Notes: generated by a model from the letters alone, not told the origin. A DNA stretch of 53,245 nt from Chryseobacterium sp. BGARF1 (GCF_001677955.1 NZ_LELA01000050.1:1-53245); one strand, 5' to 3'; shown: positions 44,475 through 53,131, counted from the first letter of the stretch. Numbers and translations are program-made.

Positions 44475-45705
44475 AGTAATACAGGTTTTTGAATTTGAAA
44501 TCATTTTTATTAATGAACTTTACAACGATGTAAGGTTTGAAAAAAGTCATTACGTAGCTTTATCCAAACTAAATATTTTGCATAATGATAAGTATTTTGA
44601 AACCCGACATAATGGAATAAGATTCAAGCAATTTGTGGGTGTTATACAGGTGGAAGGTTTAACTATAGAAATTCTTCCAAAAGTTGACCGATACGAGCCA
44701 GAAGAGAATAAATCTAAATGGCGTGATGTTCTTTTGGAAATGCTGAAAGTTACTAAGAAATTAAAAATTAAGCAGATCGGTCAGGCCAATGTTTCAAGGC
44801 AATCTATTCATCTTCTGGATATTTATTTTGAATGGTATTTGAATGAAGTACAGTTGCTTATTCATCAAGGGTTAATCAAACAATACTATAAGGAAACTGG
44901 AAATATAAAGGCTCTGAAGGGCAAACTGCAATTTGCGGATCATATCCAAAAGAATCTTGTTCACAAAGAAAGATTTTATACCACGCATCAGGTTTATGAT
45001 AAAGACCATTTGATTCATCAGATTTTAGCACAGGCTTTGGAAATTATTTCTACATTATCAAAAGGAAATTATCTCTACAGTAAGTGTAAAACAGTACAAT
45101 TAGATTTCCCCGAGGTAGAAGGCATTAAAGCCAATGAAAATACATTTACTAAAATTCCCAAGTCTAGAAAGACTACGCCTTATGAAACGGCTTTAGCAAT
45201 TGCAAGGCTCATTATTTTAAATTATGCTCCTAATGTTTCAAGCGGTTCTGAAAAGATGCTGGCACTGCTTTTTGACATGAACAGCCTTTGGGAAGAATAT
45301 GTTTTGGCAAGATTAAAACAAGCAGCACAAGGAAGCGGTATTGAAGTTTATGGACAAAACTCTAAAGGCTTTTGGAATGGTATAACGATTCGCCCGGATA
45401 TTGTTTTAGAAAAGAAAACAGATAATGAAAATAAAGAAATTTTAATTATCGATACCAAATGGAAGAATATTGATCAGTCACAACCTTCGACCCATGACTT
45501 GAGGCAGATGTATGTTTATAATCAATTTTGGAAATCTACCAAATCGCTGCTTTTATATCCTTCTCAAAATACTGACTTAAAAAACGAATCTTTTATTTTG
45601 TTTGATGATAAGGCACACTCATGTTCGTTAGGTAAAATAACAGTCATCAATGATTCAGGCATTTTGAATTCTAATATTGCAAAAAGTATACTTAATTTAC
45701 TCTAG
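44464..45705 (+). CDS. mcrC: McrC-type nuclease subunit
   Basis: Cleavage subunit of McrBC; binds McrB and cuts DNA with modified cytosine. The N-terminal beta domain (VGVIQVEGLTIEILPKVD) and helical middle fit the McrC family; the C-terminal PD-(D/E)xK core shows RPDIVLE then IIDTKWK (catalytic D, E/D and K). The TTG at 44464, 11 bases inside mcrB, is the likely start because no ATG lies nearer in frame and the frame starts with KTKVIQVFEFEI. Length 413 is normal. Confidence 0.88.
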   Translation: MKTKVIQVFEFEIIFINELYNDVRFEKSHYVALSKLNILHNDKYFETRHNGIRFKQFVGVIQVEGLTIEILPKVDRYEPEENKSKWRDVLLEMLKVTKKLKIKQIGQANVSRQSIHLLDIYFEWYLNEVQLLIHQGLIKQYYKETGNIKALKGKLQFADHIQKNLVHKERFYTTHQVYDKDHLIHQILAQALEIISTLSKGNYLYSKCKTVQLDFPEVEGIKANENTFTKIPKSRKTTPYETALAIARLIILNYAPNVSSGSEKMLALLFDMNSLWEEYVLARLKQAAQGSGIEVYGQNSKGFWNGITIRPDIVLEKKTDNENKEILIIDTKWKNIDQSQPSTHDLRQMYVYNQFWKSTKSLLLYPSQNTDLKNESFILFDDKAHSCSLGKITVINDSGILNSNIAKSILNLL

Positions 45706-45903
45706 AATCAGGATGTATTGGGAATTTCGTTTTATAATACTTAACTTGATTATATTAAAAGTTTTTAGATTTTTAAAAAAGATTTATCTGTCAAAAATTT
45801 TTAATGAAAAACTGCCAAAAAAGTATTATTAACTTTACAGAAATAGAGATTAATTAAAGGAGTGTTGAAAGAAATATATCAAAAATTATAACAAATTTTA
45901 ATT

Positions 45904-47028
45904 ATGAATAACACGATCAAACTTTCTCGCAAAGAACTATATGACAAAGTTTGGGCTACACCAATGATTAAACTTGCAAAAGAATTTAATTTATCAGATA
46001 ATGGATTACGTAAAATTTGTAAAAATTTTGATATTCCCATACCTCCAGTTGGTTATTGGCAAAAGATACAATATGGCAAAAAAGTGAACCAATTACCTTT
46101 ACTCAAAAAAGATGAAGAAGGAGAAATCAAAATTAATGTTGATGTATTAAAACAAAATTATTCTCCTGAAGATTCGATCAGAAAACTTGTTACTGAAAAA
46201 ATCAGAAAGAACTTATCACTAATTCTTAAAGTAAATGATAGATTAAGTAAGCCAGATGATATAGTTGTAAAAACACAATCTAACCTGGAGAATAAAAAAA
46301 TGTCGAATTCTTATGAGAAAGTAAAAGGTACAATTAGTACAAGCCGAGGCTTACCAAGTATCATTGTTTCTCCAAAAAATGTTTCTCGCTCCTTGAGAAT
46401 TTTAGATAATCTTATTAAGAACTTTAAAGTTTTAGGATATCGAGTTTTATTAAGCGATGAGGGACTAGAAATTATCGCTCATGATAATGATAAAATGTTA
46501 ATCTACATTCGAGAAAAAAGCAATGCAACATTAACCCCGAATAAGTATGGATGGAATGATCGAGAATTGTCTGCAAATGGAAAATTAGCTATTAAAATTA
46601 GGAGGATTGCTACTTTTGAATTTGTAGATACGGACAAGTCTCCGGTTGAAAGCCAGGTTGAGAAGATTTTGATAAAAATTGAAACTGAATTTCAAAAAGT
46701 ACTTGACAATAGGAAAAAGTGGGAGATACAGAGAGAAAAACAAGAAGAAATCAGAAAAGTTGAAGAAGCAAAACAAAAATGCAAAGATGAAGAACTCAGT
46801 AGATTTATTTCTTTCTACAATGATGCTCACAGATGGAAGAAATTTTTAATCCTTAGTGAGTATTTAGATTATGTGAAGTCTAGCGATACAAAAAATAAAG
46901 AATGGATAGAATGGGCTGAAAAAAAACTTGACTGGTATAATCCATCGAAAAACTTTGAGGACGATTTGATGGATGAGATTGATAGAGATACGTTAGAAAG
47001 AAAAGAAAAAAAGAAATGGGAGTGGTGA
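45904..47028 (+). CDS. HTH-N-terminal protein of unknown role in defence islands
   Basis: The N-terminus (LSRKELYDKVWATPMIKLAKEFNLSDNGLRKICKNFDIPIPPVGYWQK, read in parts) is a conserved HTH-like block found in many island proteins that start SRKELYELVW. The middle and C-terminal half are rich in Lys and Glu with a long coiled coil (EIQREKQEEIRKVEEAKQK, in parts), ending ERKEKKKWEW. Function unknown. It stands alone, with about 200 bases to mcrC and about 540 bases to the next gene. Confidence 0.7.
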   Translation: MNNTIKLSRKELYDKVWATPMIKLAKEFNLSDNGLRKICKNFDIPIPPVGYWQKIQYGKKVNQLPLLKKDEEGEIKINVDVLKQNYSPEDSIRKLVTEKIRKNLSLILKVNDRLSKPDDIVVKTQSNLENKKMSNSYEKVKGTISTSRGLPSIIVSPKNVSRSLRILDNLIKNFKVLGYRVLLSDEGLEIIAHDNDKMLIYIREKSNATLTPNKYGWNDRELSANGKLAIKIRRIATFEFVDTDKSPVESQVEKILIKIETEFQKVLDNRKKWEIQREKQEEIRKVEEAKQKCKDEELSRFISFYNDAHRWKKFLILSEYLDYVKSSDTKNKEWIEWAEKKLDWYNPSKNFEDDLMDEIDRDTLERKEKKKWEW

Positions 47029-47569
47029 GTAAAATTACCAGCTACTTTTTTTTAATACGTTTAAATTCTATAAATGAACTTATTTTTAACAAAGTAAATA
47101 TACGGCGACAGTTTTGTAAAACAAAATTCTAAAGAACATTTTGTTGCAAATTTAGCAAATATTTGAGACAAAAATCGAATGTAATATTGTATTTGAAATA
47201 CCCTTTTTGTAGTATGTTTTATTAATAATTAGACTACAAAAATACTGCTGGATCAGCGAAAATATATTAATAAGGTCGATAACATTTATAGATTGATAAG
47301 GAAAAGTTATAAGTCATTCGATCAATATGAACAATGAATCTGAGAGATTGTACAAAAAAGTCTGGATTGGATTGCGAGGCAGCCATTCCGCAGTTTATCT
47401 CACGGAATTTTCTACAGAATAATATCTCGCTTATAGAATAGACCGAAAATTGGTAGTGCTGAATCTTGCAACAGAACTTGACTATAGTATGTAATATACC
47501 ATCAAGAGGATTTCTCTATTGAGAATTAAAATCAGACAATAAGTTATATATTAATTTAATGATAAAATA
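47029..47569. other. Gap with no gene recognised
   Basis: 541 bases. A TTTTGT AAA ACAAAA hairpin lies near 47113-47127. The patch at about 47330-47480 is less AT-rich than its surroundings but broken by stops in all frames; it may be an eroded gene. Nothing else was recognised. Confidence 0.5.
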
Positions 47570-48520
47570 TTAATTTTTAAAGTTTACAGTATTTAAATGA
47601 TGACCAATATGCCCAATACTAATTCTTCCACGGCTTTCTTCCGGATATAAATAAATTCTTAAGTTCCCTCCTAGCTTTGCGTGTGTAGAAAATATTTTAG
47701 CATTTCCTGAGGGTAAAGTAAATATTCTTTCATTACTATATTTATTAAGCGTTGCCTCACCATCAAGACTAATGTCACCAGGTAAGTTGTCAAATTTCTT
47801 TCTGCCCAAACTTACTTCTAATAAATGGAGATTTAATCTTTCAAAATAATTCATTGCTTTTGAAAAGTGAGGATGACTAATCGATGTGAATTTTTTCAGT
47901 AGATTCTCAGATTCCACTGAAAAGTCCAACATCTCAAATATTTCTGAACGTCGGTTCCAAAAATCCTCAATTGTTAAAATGTTCGAAACATTAAATTTTG
48001 CATTTTTTAATGCAGATTCAATAAAAAAAGGTTTAAATGTATCTAGCTGATTTTCATGAGGCAGATGTTTAACCTCTTTGTTTTCAACAACAACTTCAGC
48101 ATCTTGTTCTTCCAATAAATATTCTTTAGTGATAGTATATGAGTTTTCAGACCAATTATCTGCATTATTAATACTGACGGTAATTTGATCATTTTCGTAA
48201 GCGTATCCAAAACCAATTGCTTCTGCTCCATCGTATGAATAATAGGGATTATCTGATATAAAAGAGGTTTGTGCCAAATATGTACTGTAGCGATTTCTTT
48301 CATCTGCTTCTAATCGTGGCAAAAAATTATGAATATTGTAATGTACTCCTTTGAAAAGCAATGTGCTAAATTCTTTTCCAATTTTAATTTTAAGTGTCCC
48401 AATTTTTAAATTGTTTACACTGTCACAAAGCTCAAAAAAACTTTTTAGAAGTGAATGTGCGTGCTCTGTATTATTTACATCAGATTGAAGACTTAATTCA
48501 TTGAATATTAATTCTGGCAT
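47570..48520 (-). CDS. Unknown third protein of the DUF262/DUF3696 operon, 316 aa
   Basis: Not recognised. It has no membrane span, a mixed alpha/beta N-terminal half (LIFNELSLQSD, FKGVHYNIHNFLPRL, GFGYAYENDQITV) and a basic C-terminal half with FERLNLHLLEVSLGRKKFDNLP. It starts 10 bases after the ATPase gene ends, so it is the last member of the operon. Its pairing with the ATPase suggests an effector or a sensor module, which is an inference. Confidence 0.65.
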   Translation of the reverse strand: MPELIFNELSLQSDVNNTEHAHSLLKSFFELCDSVNNLKIGTLKIKIGKEFSTLLFKGVHYNIHNFLPRLEADERNRYSTYLAQTSFISDNPYYSYDGAEAIGFGYAYENDQITVSINNADNWSENSYTITKEYLLEEQDAEVVVENKEVKHLPHENQLDTFKPFFIESALKNAKFNVSNILTIEDFWNRRSEIFEMLDFSVESENLLKKFTSISHPHFSKAMNYFERLNLHLLEVSLGRKKFDNLPGDISLDGEATLNKYSNERIFTLPSGNAKIFSTHAKLGGNLRIYLYPEESRGRISIGHIGHHLNTVNFKN

Positions 48521-48530
48521 CTTGTTGGTT

Positions 48531-49631
48531 TTAAAGTAAATGCATCATTGAATACTCCCAAGTGTCAAAAAAATCTTTAGGCCACTCATTAATTCTTCCT
48601 TCTTTATCGATTACAAGTTCTTCTACATATACTCTTTCATTTCCATTATCATCATAAGAGCCAATGAATATAATATTTGTCGATTCGGGTAAGACTTTTT
48701 TATCCTTAACAGCTATTCTAATTCCGTTGAGAATATGATCACTATGAGTCTCGATGATTATCTGGATTCCAGATTCAGCTGCAAGGGCTAAAAATTTTCC
48801 CATTTCTGCTTGACCTTTTGGATGAAGATGTGCTTCAGGATTCTCAATAATCAGCAATGAGTTTTTTGGTGCCGTTAAAACGGCAACGATAATTGGAAGA
48901 GCAAAAGAAAAACCGAATCCAATATTTAAAGGATTAAAACTTTTTCCTTTTTGCCTTGCAAAATTATAGAGAATGGAAATTTGAGTAGGGTTACTTTCAT
49001 CCAAACTGATTTTTGTTCCAGAATGGAGGATTTCGCTGAGCCAATTTGATACTTGATCATAAATAAATTCGCTTTTTGATAGAGATAATTTTGAATGCTC
49101 AAGTTTTGTCAAATTCGTAGCCACCTCAGATAATTTTGAAGCAGTGAATTCTCCGCGATAGCCCAAGGGACTATGTTGTTTACTTACTGATAAACGCTCA
49201 TAAAATTGTCTAGGACCAATTCTTTCAGCATTTAAATATTGAAATGAAGTATTGAACAATGATGTTTTTAAGATTTCGGAATTAACAGTATGGTCTTTCA
49301 GAGGTAGGGAGTTGCTAATGCCTTCAGCATCAACTTTCCAGATTCCCTGGTATTCATCTTCAATAATATTAATAGAAACTTCACTGGATTCAGCATCAGC
49401 ATTTAAAATAGCGTCTGGACTTACAAGATTAATAAGATCTTGATGCTGAATCGTAAGAAAACTTCCGTTTTGTAACTCACCTCTATCATAGCTACTTCTA
49501 AGTACTAATAAAGATTGGATTAAGCTCGATTTGCCCATACCGTTAACTCCCGCAAGTAAAGTGAGGTTTGATAAATTAAAGACTTGTTCTTTGAAACCTT
49601 TAAATTGAAATAATCTTAGTTGGTTTATCAT
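48531..49631 (-). CDS. DUF3696 ABC/SMC-like ATPase
   Basis: A 366-residue OLD/RecF-like ATPase with Walker A G28-VNGMGKS-S35, ABC signature/Walker B NSLLIIENPEAHLHPKGQAEM (read in parts) and the H-loop ETHSDHIL. The C-terminal INEWPKDFFDTWE is the DUF3696 hallmark. Such ATPases sense DNA ends or invading DNA in several defence systems. Its ATG overlaps the DUF262 stop by 4 bases (ATGA), which shows tight coupling. Confidence 0.85.
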   Translation of the reverse strand: MINQLRLFQFKGFKEQVFNLSNLTLLAGVNGMGKSSLIQSLLVLRSSYDRGELQNGSFLTIQHQDLINLVSPDAILNADAESSEVSINIIEDEYQGIWKVDAEGISNSLPLKDHTVNSEILKTSLFNTSFQYLNAERIGPRQFYERLSVSKQHSPLGYRGEFTASKLSEVATNLTKLEHSKLSLSKSEFIYDQVSNWLSEILHSGTKISLDESNPTQISILYNFARQKGKSFNPLNIGFGFSFALPIIVAVLTAPKNSLLIIENPEAHLHPKGQAEMGKFLALAAESGIQIIIETHSDHILNGIRIAVKDKKVLPESTNIIFIGSYDDNGNERVYVEELVIDKEGRINEWPKDFFDTWEYSMMHLL

Positions 49632-50701
49632 ATTGAAATATCTATTAAATCGCTGATCATTGCAAAGCGTAGATCAACCGAAGATTTTGATGTTGTTGAA
49701 GAAGTAATAGCCTTATTAAATTCTGGGATTGTAAAATATTCTATATATCTTGAGATGAGGATTTCTACATTTTCAATCAAAGCTCTATGTTGATGTTGAT
49801 TTCTATATGCAAGATTAACAGTCCAAGCTTCAAAGAGCGCAATGTTAAGTTTATTATCTATTTTTTTTCCATTTTTATTAAGAATGTGAAATGCATCATC
49901 CCCAAAAATTGTTAAACATGTTTGTAAAGAGTGTTCAAACTGTGTTTTGATATCATCAAGAATAAGATTATTATATCCCTGAATATCTTCCATTGCCAAA
50001 TCAAGAAACTTATCCATGGTACCTTCGTATGCATGTTTTATCATATAAAAAGCAACGAATCTTAGTGCGTAAACTCGATCTTTCATTCTTTTAGAGGAAA
50101 TTTTTTTTCCAATAAGCTGTTGAAAAGTTTCGGTTTCTGTTAAATCAACAATAAAAGAAGAGGCATTACCTGAAAAATAAGCATTTCTCAACTCTTGTTT
50201 ATTTAAACGGATTCCAGCAGTATTAATACGATGAAAAATATTGAGTACCACCTCTCGCGGAGTACCTGGGTTTATTATATAAGCTTGAATGTAAAAATTC
50301 CTAATAGTTCTTTGGTAAAAATAGGGTAACTCATGAAAGAAACGTCCTTCTAGATCAAACTCATATTGTAAGTCTAAAAGTGCAAAAGAATTTTTATAAA
50401 TAAATTCATGAATGACGGTGAGCCTTTGTAATCCATCGATAATTTTCCATGGATGTTCGCTTCCATCCATGTAAAAAATTGGTAGGGGGATGTTCATTAA
50501 CAAAGATTCTATCAACCAGCTTTTCTGTTTTACTGTCCACAATCCACTTAAACGCTGAAAATCATGAGGTCGCCATAATTCAATATCACCTTTTTCAATC
50601 ATATTGACAATCATATCAACTGTAAAAGATTGTTGTCTAATGTCAACGTCATTAGGATTATAAGGCAATTGATTTGAGTTCTTATTGATATTATTAGGCA
50701 T
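49628..50701 (-). CDS. DUF262 (GmrSD-N/ParB-like) protein
   Basis: The 357-residue protein carries the DUF262 motif IIDGLQRLT (D89, Q92, R93), which is the ParB-like DGQQR nucleotide-binding motif seen in GmrS/DndB-like proteins. Before it lies WRPHDFQRLSGLW and after it RINTAGIRLNKQELRNA, the second conserved block. The HNH (DUF1524) domain of GmrD is absent. It heads the operon; its ATG at 50701 is preceded by an AT-rich leader. Function in this system is inferred from neighbours. Confidence 0.85.
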   Translation of the reverse strand: MPNNINKNSNQLPYNPNDVDIRQQSFTVDMIVNMIEKGDIELWRPHDFQRLSGLWTVKQKSWLIESLLMNIPLPIFYMDGSEHPWKIIDGLQRLTVIHEFIYKNSFALLDLQYEFDLEGRFFHELPYFYQRTIRNFYIQAYIINPGTPREVVLNIFHRINTAGIRLNKQELRNAYFSGNASSFIVDLTETETFQQLIGKKISSKRMKDRVYALRFVAFYMIKHAYEGTMDKFLDLAMEDIQGYNNLILDDIKTQFEHSLQTCLTIFGDDAFHILNKNGKKIDNKLNIALFEAWTVNLAYRNQHQHRALIENVEILISRYIEYFTIPEFNKAITSSTTSKSSVDLRFAMISDLIDISI

Positions 50702-50978
50702 AACGATATTTGCAGTATCAAGTTTAGGAACTGCAAATTTAACCGTAAAAATACAAAATCAAAGTGATTTAAGTGTAATAAAATAAAAGGCTTGTCAATG
50801 AAATACTTAAATTTACTTACCAGTAAATTTAGCATAATTGAAAATGGTGTGGATGTAAGAGTTGATAGTGATATTTTTACAATAATCACCATATAGATTA
50901 TTTTTTTGATGTAAATGAGCATATTGTAATTATTACAAGCTATAATAATTAGTTAGTATTATTTTTCGATAAACTCAA

Positions 50979-51017
50979 AAAATAAATTCAATATTTTTAA
51001 GATATTGAATTTATTTT
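50979..51017. repeat. Perfect 16-bp inverted repeat near the right end
   Basis: AAAATAAATTCAATAT (50979-50994) and ATATTGAATTTATTTT (51002-51017) with a 7-base loop. It could act as a bidirectional terminator or a recombinase-related site 72 bases inside attR. Confidence 0.7.
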
Positions 51018-51088
51018 CATAAGTATTTTGTATCACTTTTGTACATATTTACCTATGTGAAGTGCTATAAATAAAGGGTTTTATACTT

Positions 51089-51099
51089 TTTGTATCGGA
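51089..51099 (+). repeat. attR core (direct repeat, right copy)
   Basis: TTTTGTATCGG, identical to 26950-26960. In frame it reads Phe-Cys-Ile-Gly, then AAG Lys and TAG stop, encoding the MnmE C-terminal FCIGK with different third positions from the left copy. Confidence 0.72.
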
Positions 51100-51148
51100 A
51101 AGTAGACAGTGTTTTAGATTGTATATAGATTGCAATCACAACAATACG

Positions 51149-51181
51149 AAAAACCCTTTAAACGCAATATTTAAAGGGTTT
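51149..51181 (+). terminator. Hairpin terminator beyond attR
   Basis: AAAAACCCTTTAAA and TTTAAAGGGTTTTT form a 14-bp stem, with a T run on the plus side. Confidence 0.75.
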
Positions 51182-51230
51182 TTTATTTATCTTATATTTT
51201 GTCCTATAAGTTAATATTGCAGAATACATA

Positions 51231-51270
51231 CATTCTATTTGTTTCTATTTGTTTCTATTTCGTTTCTATG
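51231..51270 (+). repeat. Decamer repeats (TTTCTATTTG-like, about 4 copies)
   Basis: Four near-copies of TTTCTATTTG lie in tandem, with GGAAACA/GAAACA-type motifs (51331-51360) on the far side. Such clustered short repeats resemble integrase or excisionase arm sites at an element's left end. Confidence 0.55.
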
Positions 51271-51382
51271 AATTTTGTTTGGAATAAAATTTGTAGTTTT
51301 ATCGTTAAAAAATATTACATTTTGAAACAGTGGGAAACACAAGGAAACAATGTGAAACATTTTTGGGGAGAATTTAGACGTT

Positions 51383-51559
51383 ATGGAAGTCAATAAAATT
51401 TGTCAATTCTGCGGAAATAGATTTGTAGCTAAAAAGACTACAACAAAATGCTGTTCCGATGACTGTGCTAAGAAATTCTACAAAAAGAGAAAACGTGATG
51501 AAAAGATTCAAGTGAGTGATAAGGTAATGCACATTTGTCGAGACTTCTTCAAAATATAG
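51383..51559 (+). pseudogene. Truncated zinc-ribbon HTH (excisionase-like) protein
   Basis: A 58-residue frame starts MEVNKICQFCGNRFVAKK, a Cys4-type FCS zinc ribbon (CQFC ... CCSDDC) that forms the N-terminus of many Bacteroidota HTH excisionase proteins. The HTH part is missing and the frame is cut at FFKI-stop. It overlaps the next fragment by 25 bases. Confidence 0.55.
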
Positions 51560-51750
51560 AATCGCACTGTATTATTGATTACGTGACTAAAAAGATTGCA
51601 AAAGATTATCCTGAAATGCCACTATTTACGATTCATGATTCTATTGCTACAACAGTAGATTTTGAAGCGGTTTTAGGAGAGCTTATGGTACAATATATTG
51701 AAGAATTTACAGGATCTGAGCCAAAAGTTGCTAAAGAAATTTGGCAATAA
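51535..51750 (+). pseudogene. C-terminal fragment of a replication-type protein (IHDSI motif)
   Basis: About 70 residues containing [12 protein letters not shown], then [28 protein letters not shown]. The I/VHDS motif is shared with C-termini of family A polymerase-like and single-subunit RNA polymerase-like proteins; the full-length source is unknown. It has no clear start, so it is a broken gene from an older element. Confidence 0.45.
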
Positions 51751-51789
51751 GCCTTCCGCCGGACTGAGCAGGAAATATTATTTCAAAAA

Positions 51790-51813
51790 AAACAGGCTTA
51801 TTTTGAGCCTGTT
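51790..51813 (+). terminator. Terminator after the fragment
   Basis: AACAGGCT and AGCCTGTT form an 8-bp stem with a short loop; the following T run is weak (TTTACTTCTT). Confidence 0.6.
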
Positions 51814-51902
51814 TACTTCTTGTCTATTTTTACAAATATTAACTTATCGAACTGGCATTTTCTTTATTGGTTTTAATTTAGTAGAAATTTGGATTACTTC
51901 AG

Positions 51903-52412
51903 TTATAATGTATGGGAGAAATATAAGAGAGTATTTTTTTTCATTTTTATATCTGCAAATATTTCGCTTCTAATGTTGGAACTATCCCTTGAAGAAGCTC
52001 TATGAGGGTTTTTCTCACAAAGCTCTGGTTTAGACTCTACAACATGAACTCTACAAGCAAGAGGTCTATTATTGTATATGGAGCATAGATTATCAACTAA
52101 TAAAGGGCATTGATGCTTATTTAACAAGTCCAATTCCATTAATTTTACAATAGTATCTTTTTCATCTAATACTTTATTTTCGGGGGTATTTTGGTTGAAA
52201 AAATTAAACCAGCTTTCTAAATTTATTTTTACAACGGACTTTATTTCGTCGCTTAGTTTGTTAACTGTACTTTTTATTGTTTGCTTTTCAAAATCAAATA
52301 CCTCAATTAATTGATAACAACAAAAAGAACATCCAGCACTACAACAGTTATTTAACTGTTTTACTGCAAAATCAGTTTTCTTTTTAAGTGTTATGAATTG
52401 GTTTTCTTTCAT
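51903..52412 (-). CDS. YkgJ-family cysteine cluster protein
   Basis: The 169-residue protein has eight conserved cysteines typical of YkgJ/CxxCxxCC proteins: NCCSAGCSFCC near residue 22-32, then CPLL, CSIY, ACRVHVV and C in ELCEKN. The family is thought to bind metal or an Fe-S cluster; its role is not established. Start ATG at 52412 follows an AT-rich leader; the gene stands between remnants and the PAAR-like pseudogene on the same strand. Confidence 0.85.
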   Translation of the reverse strand: MKENQFITLKKKTDFAVKQLNNCCSAGCSFCCYQLIEVFDFEKQTIKSTVNKLSDEIKSVVKINLESWFNFFNQNTPENKVLDEKDTIVKLMELDLLNKHQCPLLVDNLCSIYNNRPLACRVHVVESKPELCEKNPHRASSRDSSNIRSEIFADIKMKKNTLLYFSHTL

Positions 52413-52489
52413 TTCAATGTTTTTCTTATATAGGTTTTAATCAATTATCTTGTCATTTTTATAATTTGGCAACTTTATTATTTTCAGTG

Positions 52490-52790
52490 TTATTCTTCAA
52501 CAAAATTCTGTATTGACCTCACAACAGATATTTTCCCGCCAACAGAACATTGACAACTGGAGCAATCTAACAGCTCTTTTTTACCCTCAATTTCAAATTC
52601 AGAGGTATTAGTGAGGGTGAACAGGAAGACCTTAAAACACTGCATACTCCAAAGGGTTTTATATTAGTGTTAGGTTGCTTATCTCCTTCTGTTGCCTGCA
52701 ATTTCCCTTCAATACTTATAAAGGATTGACTTGTTGAATTGTTCCTTTATCACATTGTAATTGGGTTGTATCTGTAATGTGTTGGGACAT
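52490..52790 (-). pseudogene. Frameshifted DUF4280/PAAR-like gene
   Basis: Three frames read in sequence give MSQHITDTTQLQCDKGT..., then SIEGKLQATEGDKQPNTNIK...FGVCSV, then EFEIEGKKELLDCSSCQCSVGGKISV...FVEE-stop. Together they match the layout of DUF4280 PAAR-like spike proteins of Bacteroidota T6SS/contractile systems. Two net frameshifts break it (301 bases, not a multiple of 3). The start overlaps the stop of the upstream gene (TAATG). Confidence 0.6.
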
Positions 52791-53131
52791 TATTTCTCTA
52801 AATTTTTAATTCCTTTTTCTAAAAAGAATGACATTTTGGCTTTATAAATACATTTTTCTTCTCTATAAATTGTGATGTTTTTTGTCATTGATGAAATTGT
52901 AATATCCTGTATTTTATTACCATTAAAAAAGTATTCAATTTTTTTATTAAAATGAGACAATAATGCTCTTTGTTTAATATAACTTTTTTTTGACTTTAAT
53001 AATTCATCAAGTTTTTTTATTTGTATTTCTGTAAGTTTTTTGCTACTTAATAATATGACCCTTGTGCTTTCAATTTCATCATTCACAGTAGAAGTTTCTC
53101 TATCTTGATATGAGAAGTTTTTGATAATCAC
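52790..53131 (-). CDS. Unknown protein upstream of the PAAR-like gene, 113 aa
   Basis: Not recognised. A 113-residue, Lys/Ile-rich soluble protein starting MIIKNFSYQDRETSTVND, with strand-like repeats (IQDITISSMTKNITIYREE). Its TAA stop shares a base with the ATG of the PAAR-like pseudogene (TAATG), so the two were translationally coupled. A role near the contractile-spike protein is possible but not shown. Confidence 0.6.
   Translation of the reverse strand: MIIKNFSYQDRETSTVNDEIESTRVILLSSKKLTEIQIKKLDELLKSKKSYIKQRALLSHFNKKIEYFFNGNKIQDITISSMTKNITIYREEKCIYKAKMSFFLEKGIKNLEK

Larger units (their letters stand above)
26950..51099. mobile_element. Integrative mobilizable element (about 24 kb) inserted in the mnmE 3' end
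   Basis: The element runs from attL, inside the last codons of mnmE, to attR at 51089-51099. Backbone: tyrosine recombinase, membrane protein, excisionase-like HTH, RepB initiator with iterons, Toprim primase-like protein, candidate oriT, MobC, relaxase and a MobB-like membrane protein, all in the left 7 kb. No coupling protein, VirB4 or other conjugation gene is present, so transfer would need a helper. The cargo at 33.6-50.7 kb is a defence island. Edges are inferred from the repeat and from the integrase position next to mnmE. Confidence 0.82.
50702..51382. other. Right end of the element and junction, no gene seen
   Basis: 681 bases containing an AAATTTACT TACC AGTAAATTT palindrome (50809-50830), a 16-bp perfect hairpin (50979-51017), attR (51089-51099), a terminator (51149-51181) and decamer repeats (51231-51270). 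No coding potential was recognised. Confidence 0.65.

Noticed and set aside
47330..47480. Short gene or transposase remnant
   Set aside because: Stops occur in all six frames and no recognisable motif was found; I only record the base-composition change.
49628..50701. GmrSD type IV restriction enzyme
   Set aside because: The DUF262 motif is present but no DUF1524 HNH nuclease domain is encoded in it or nearby.
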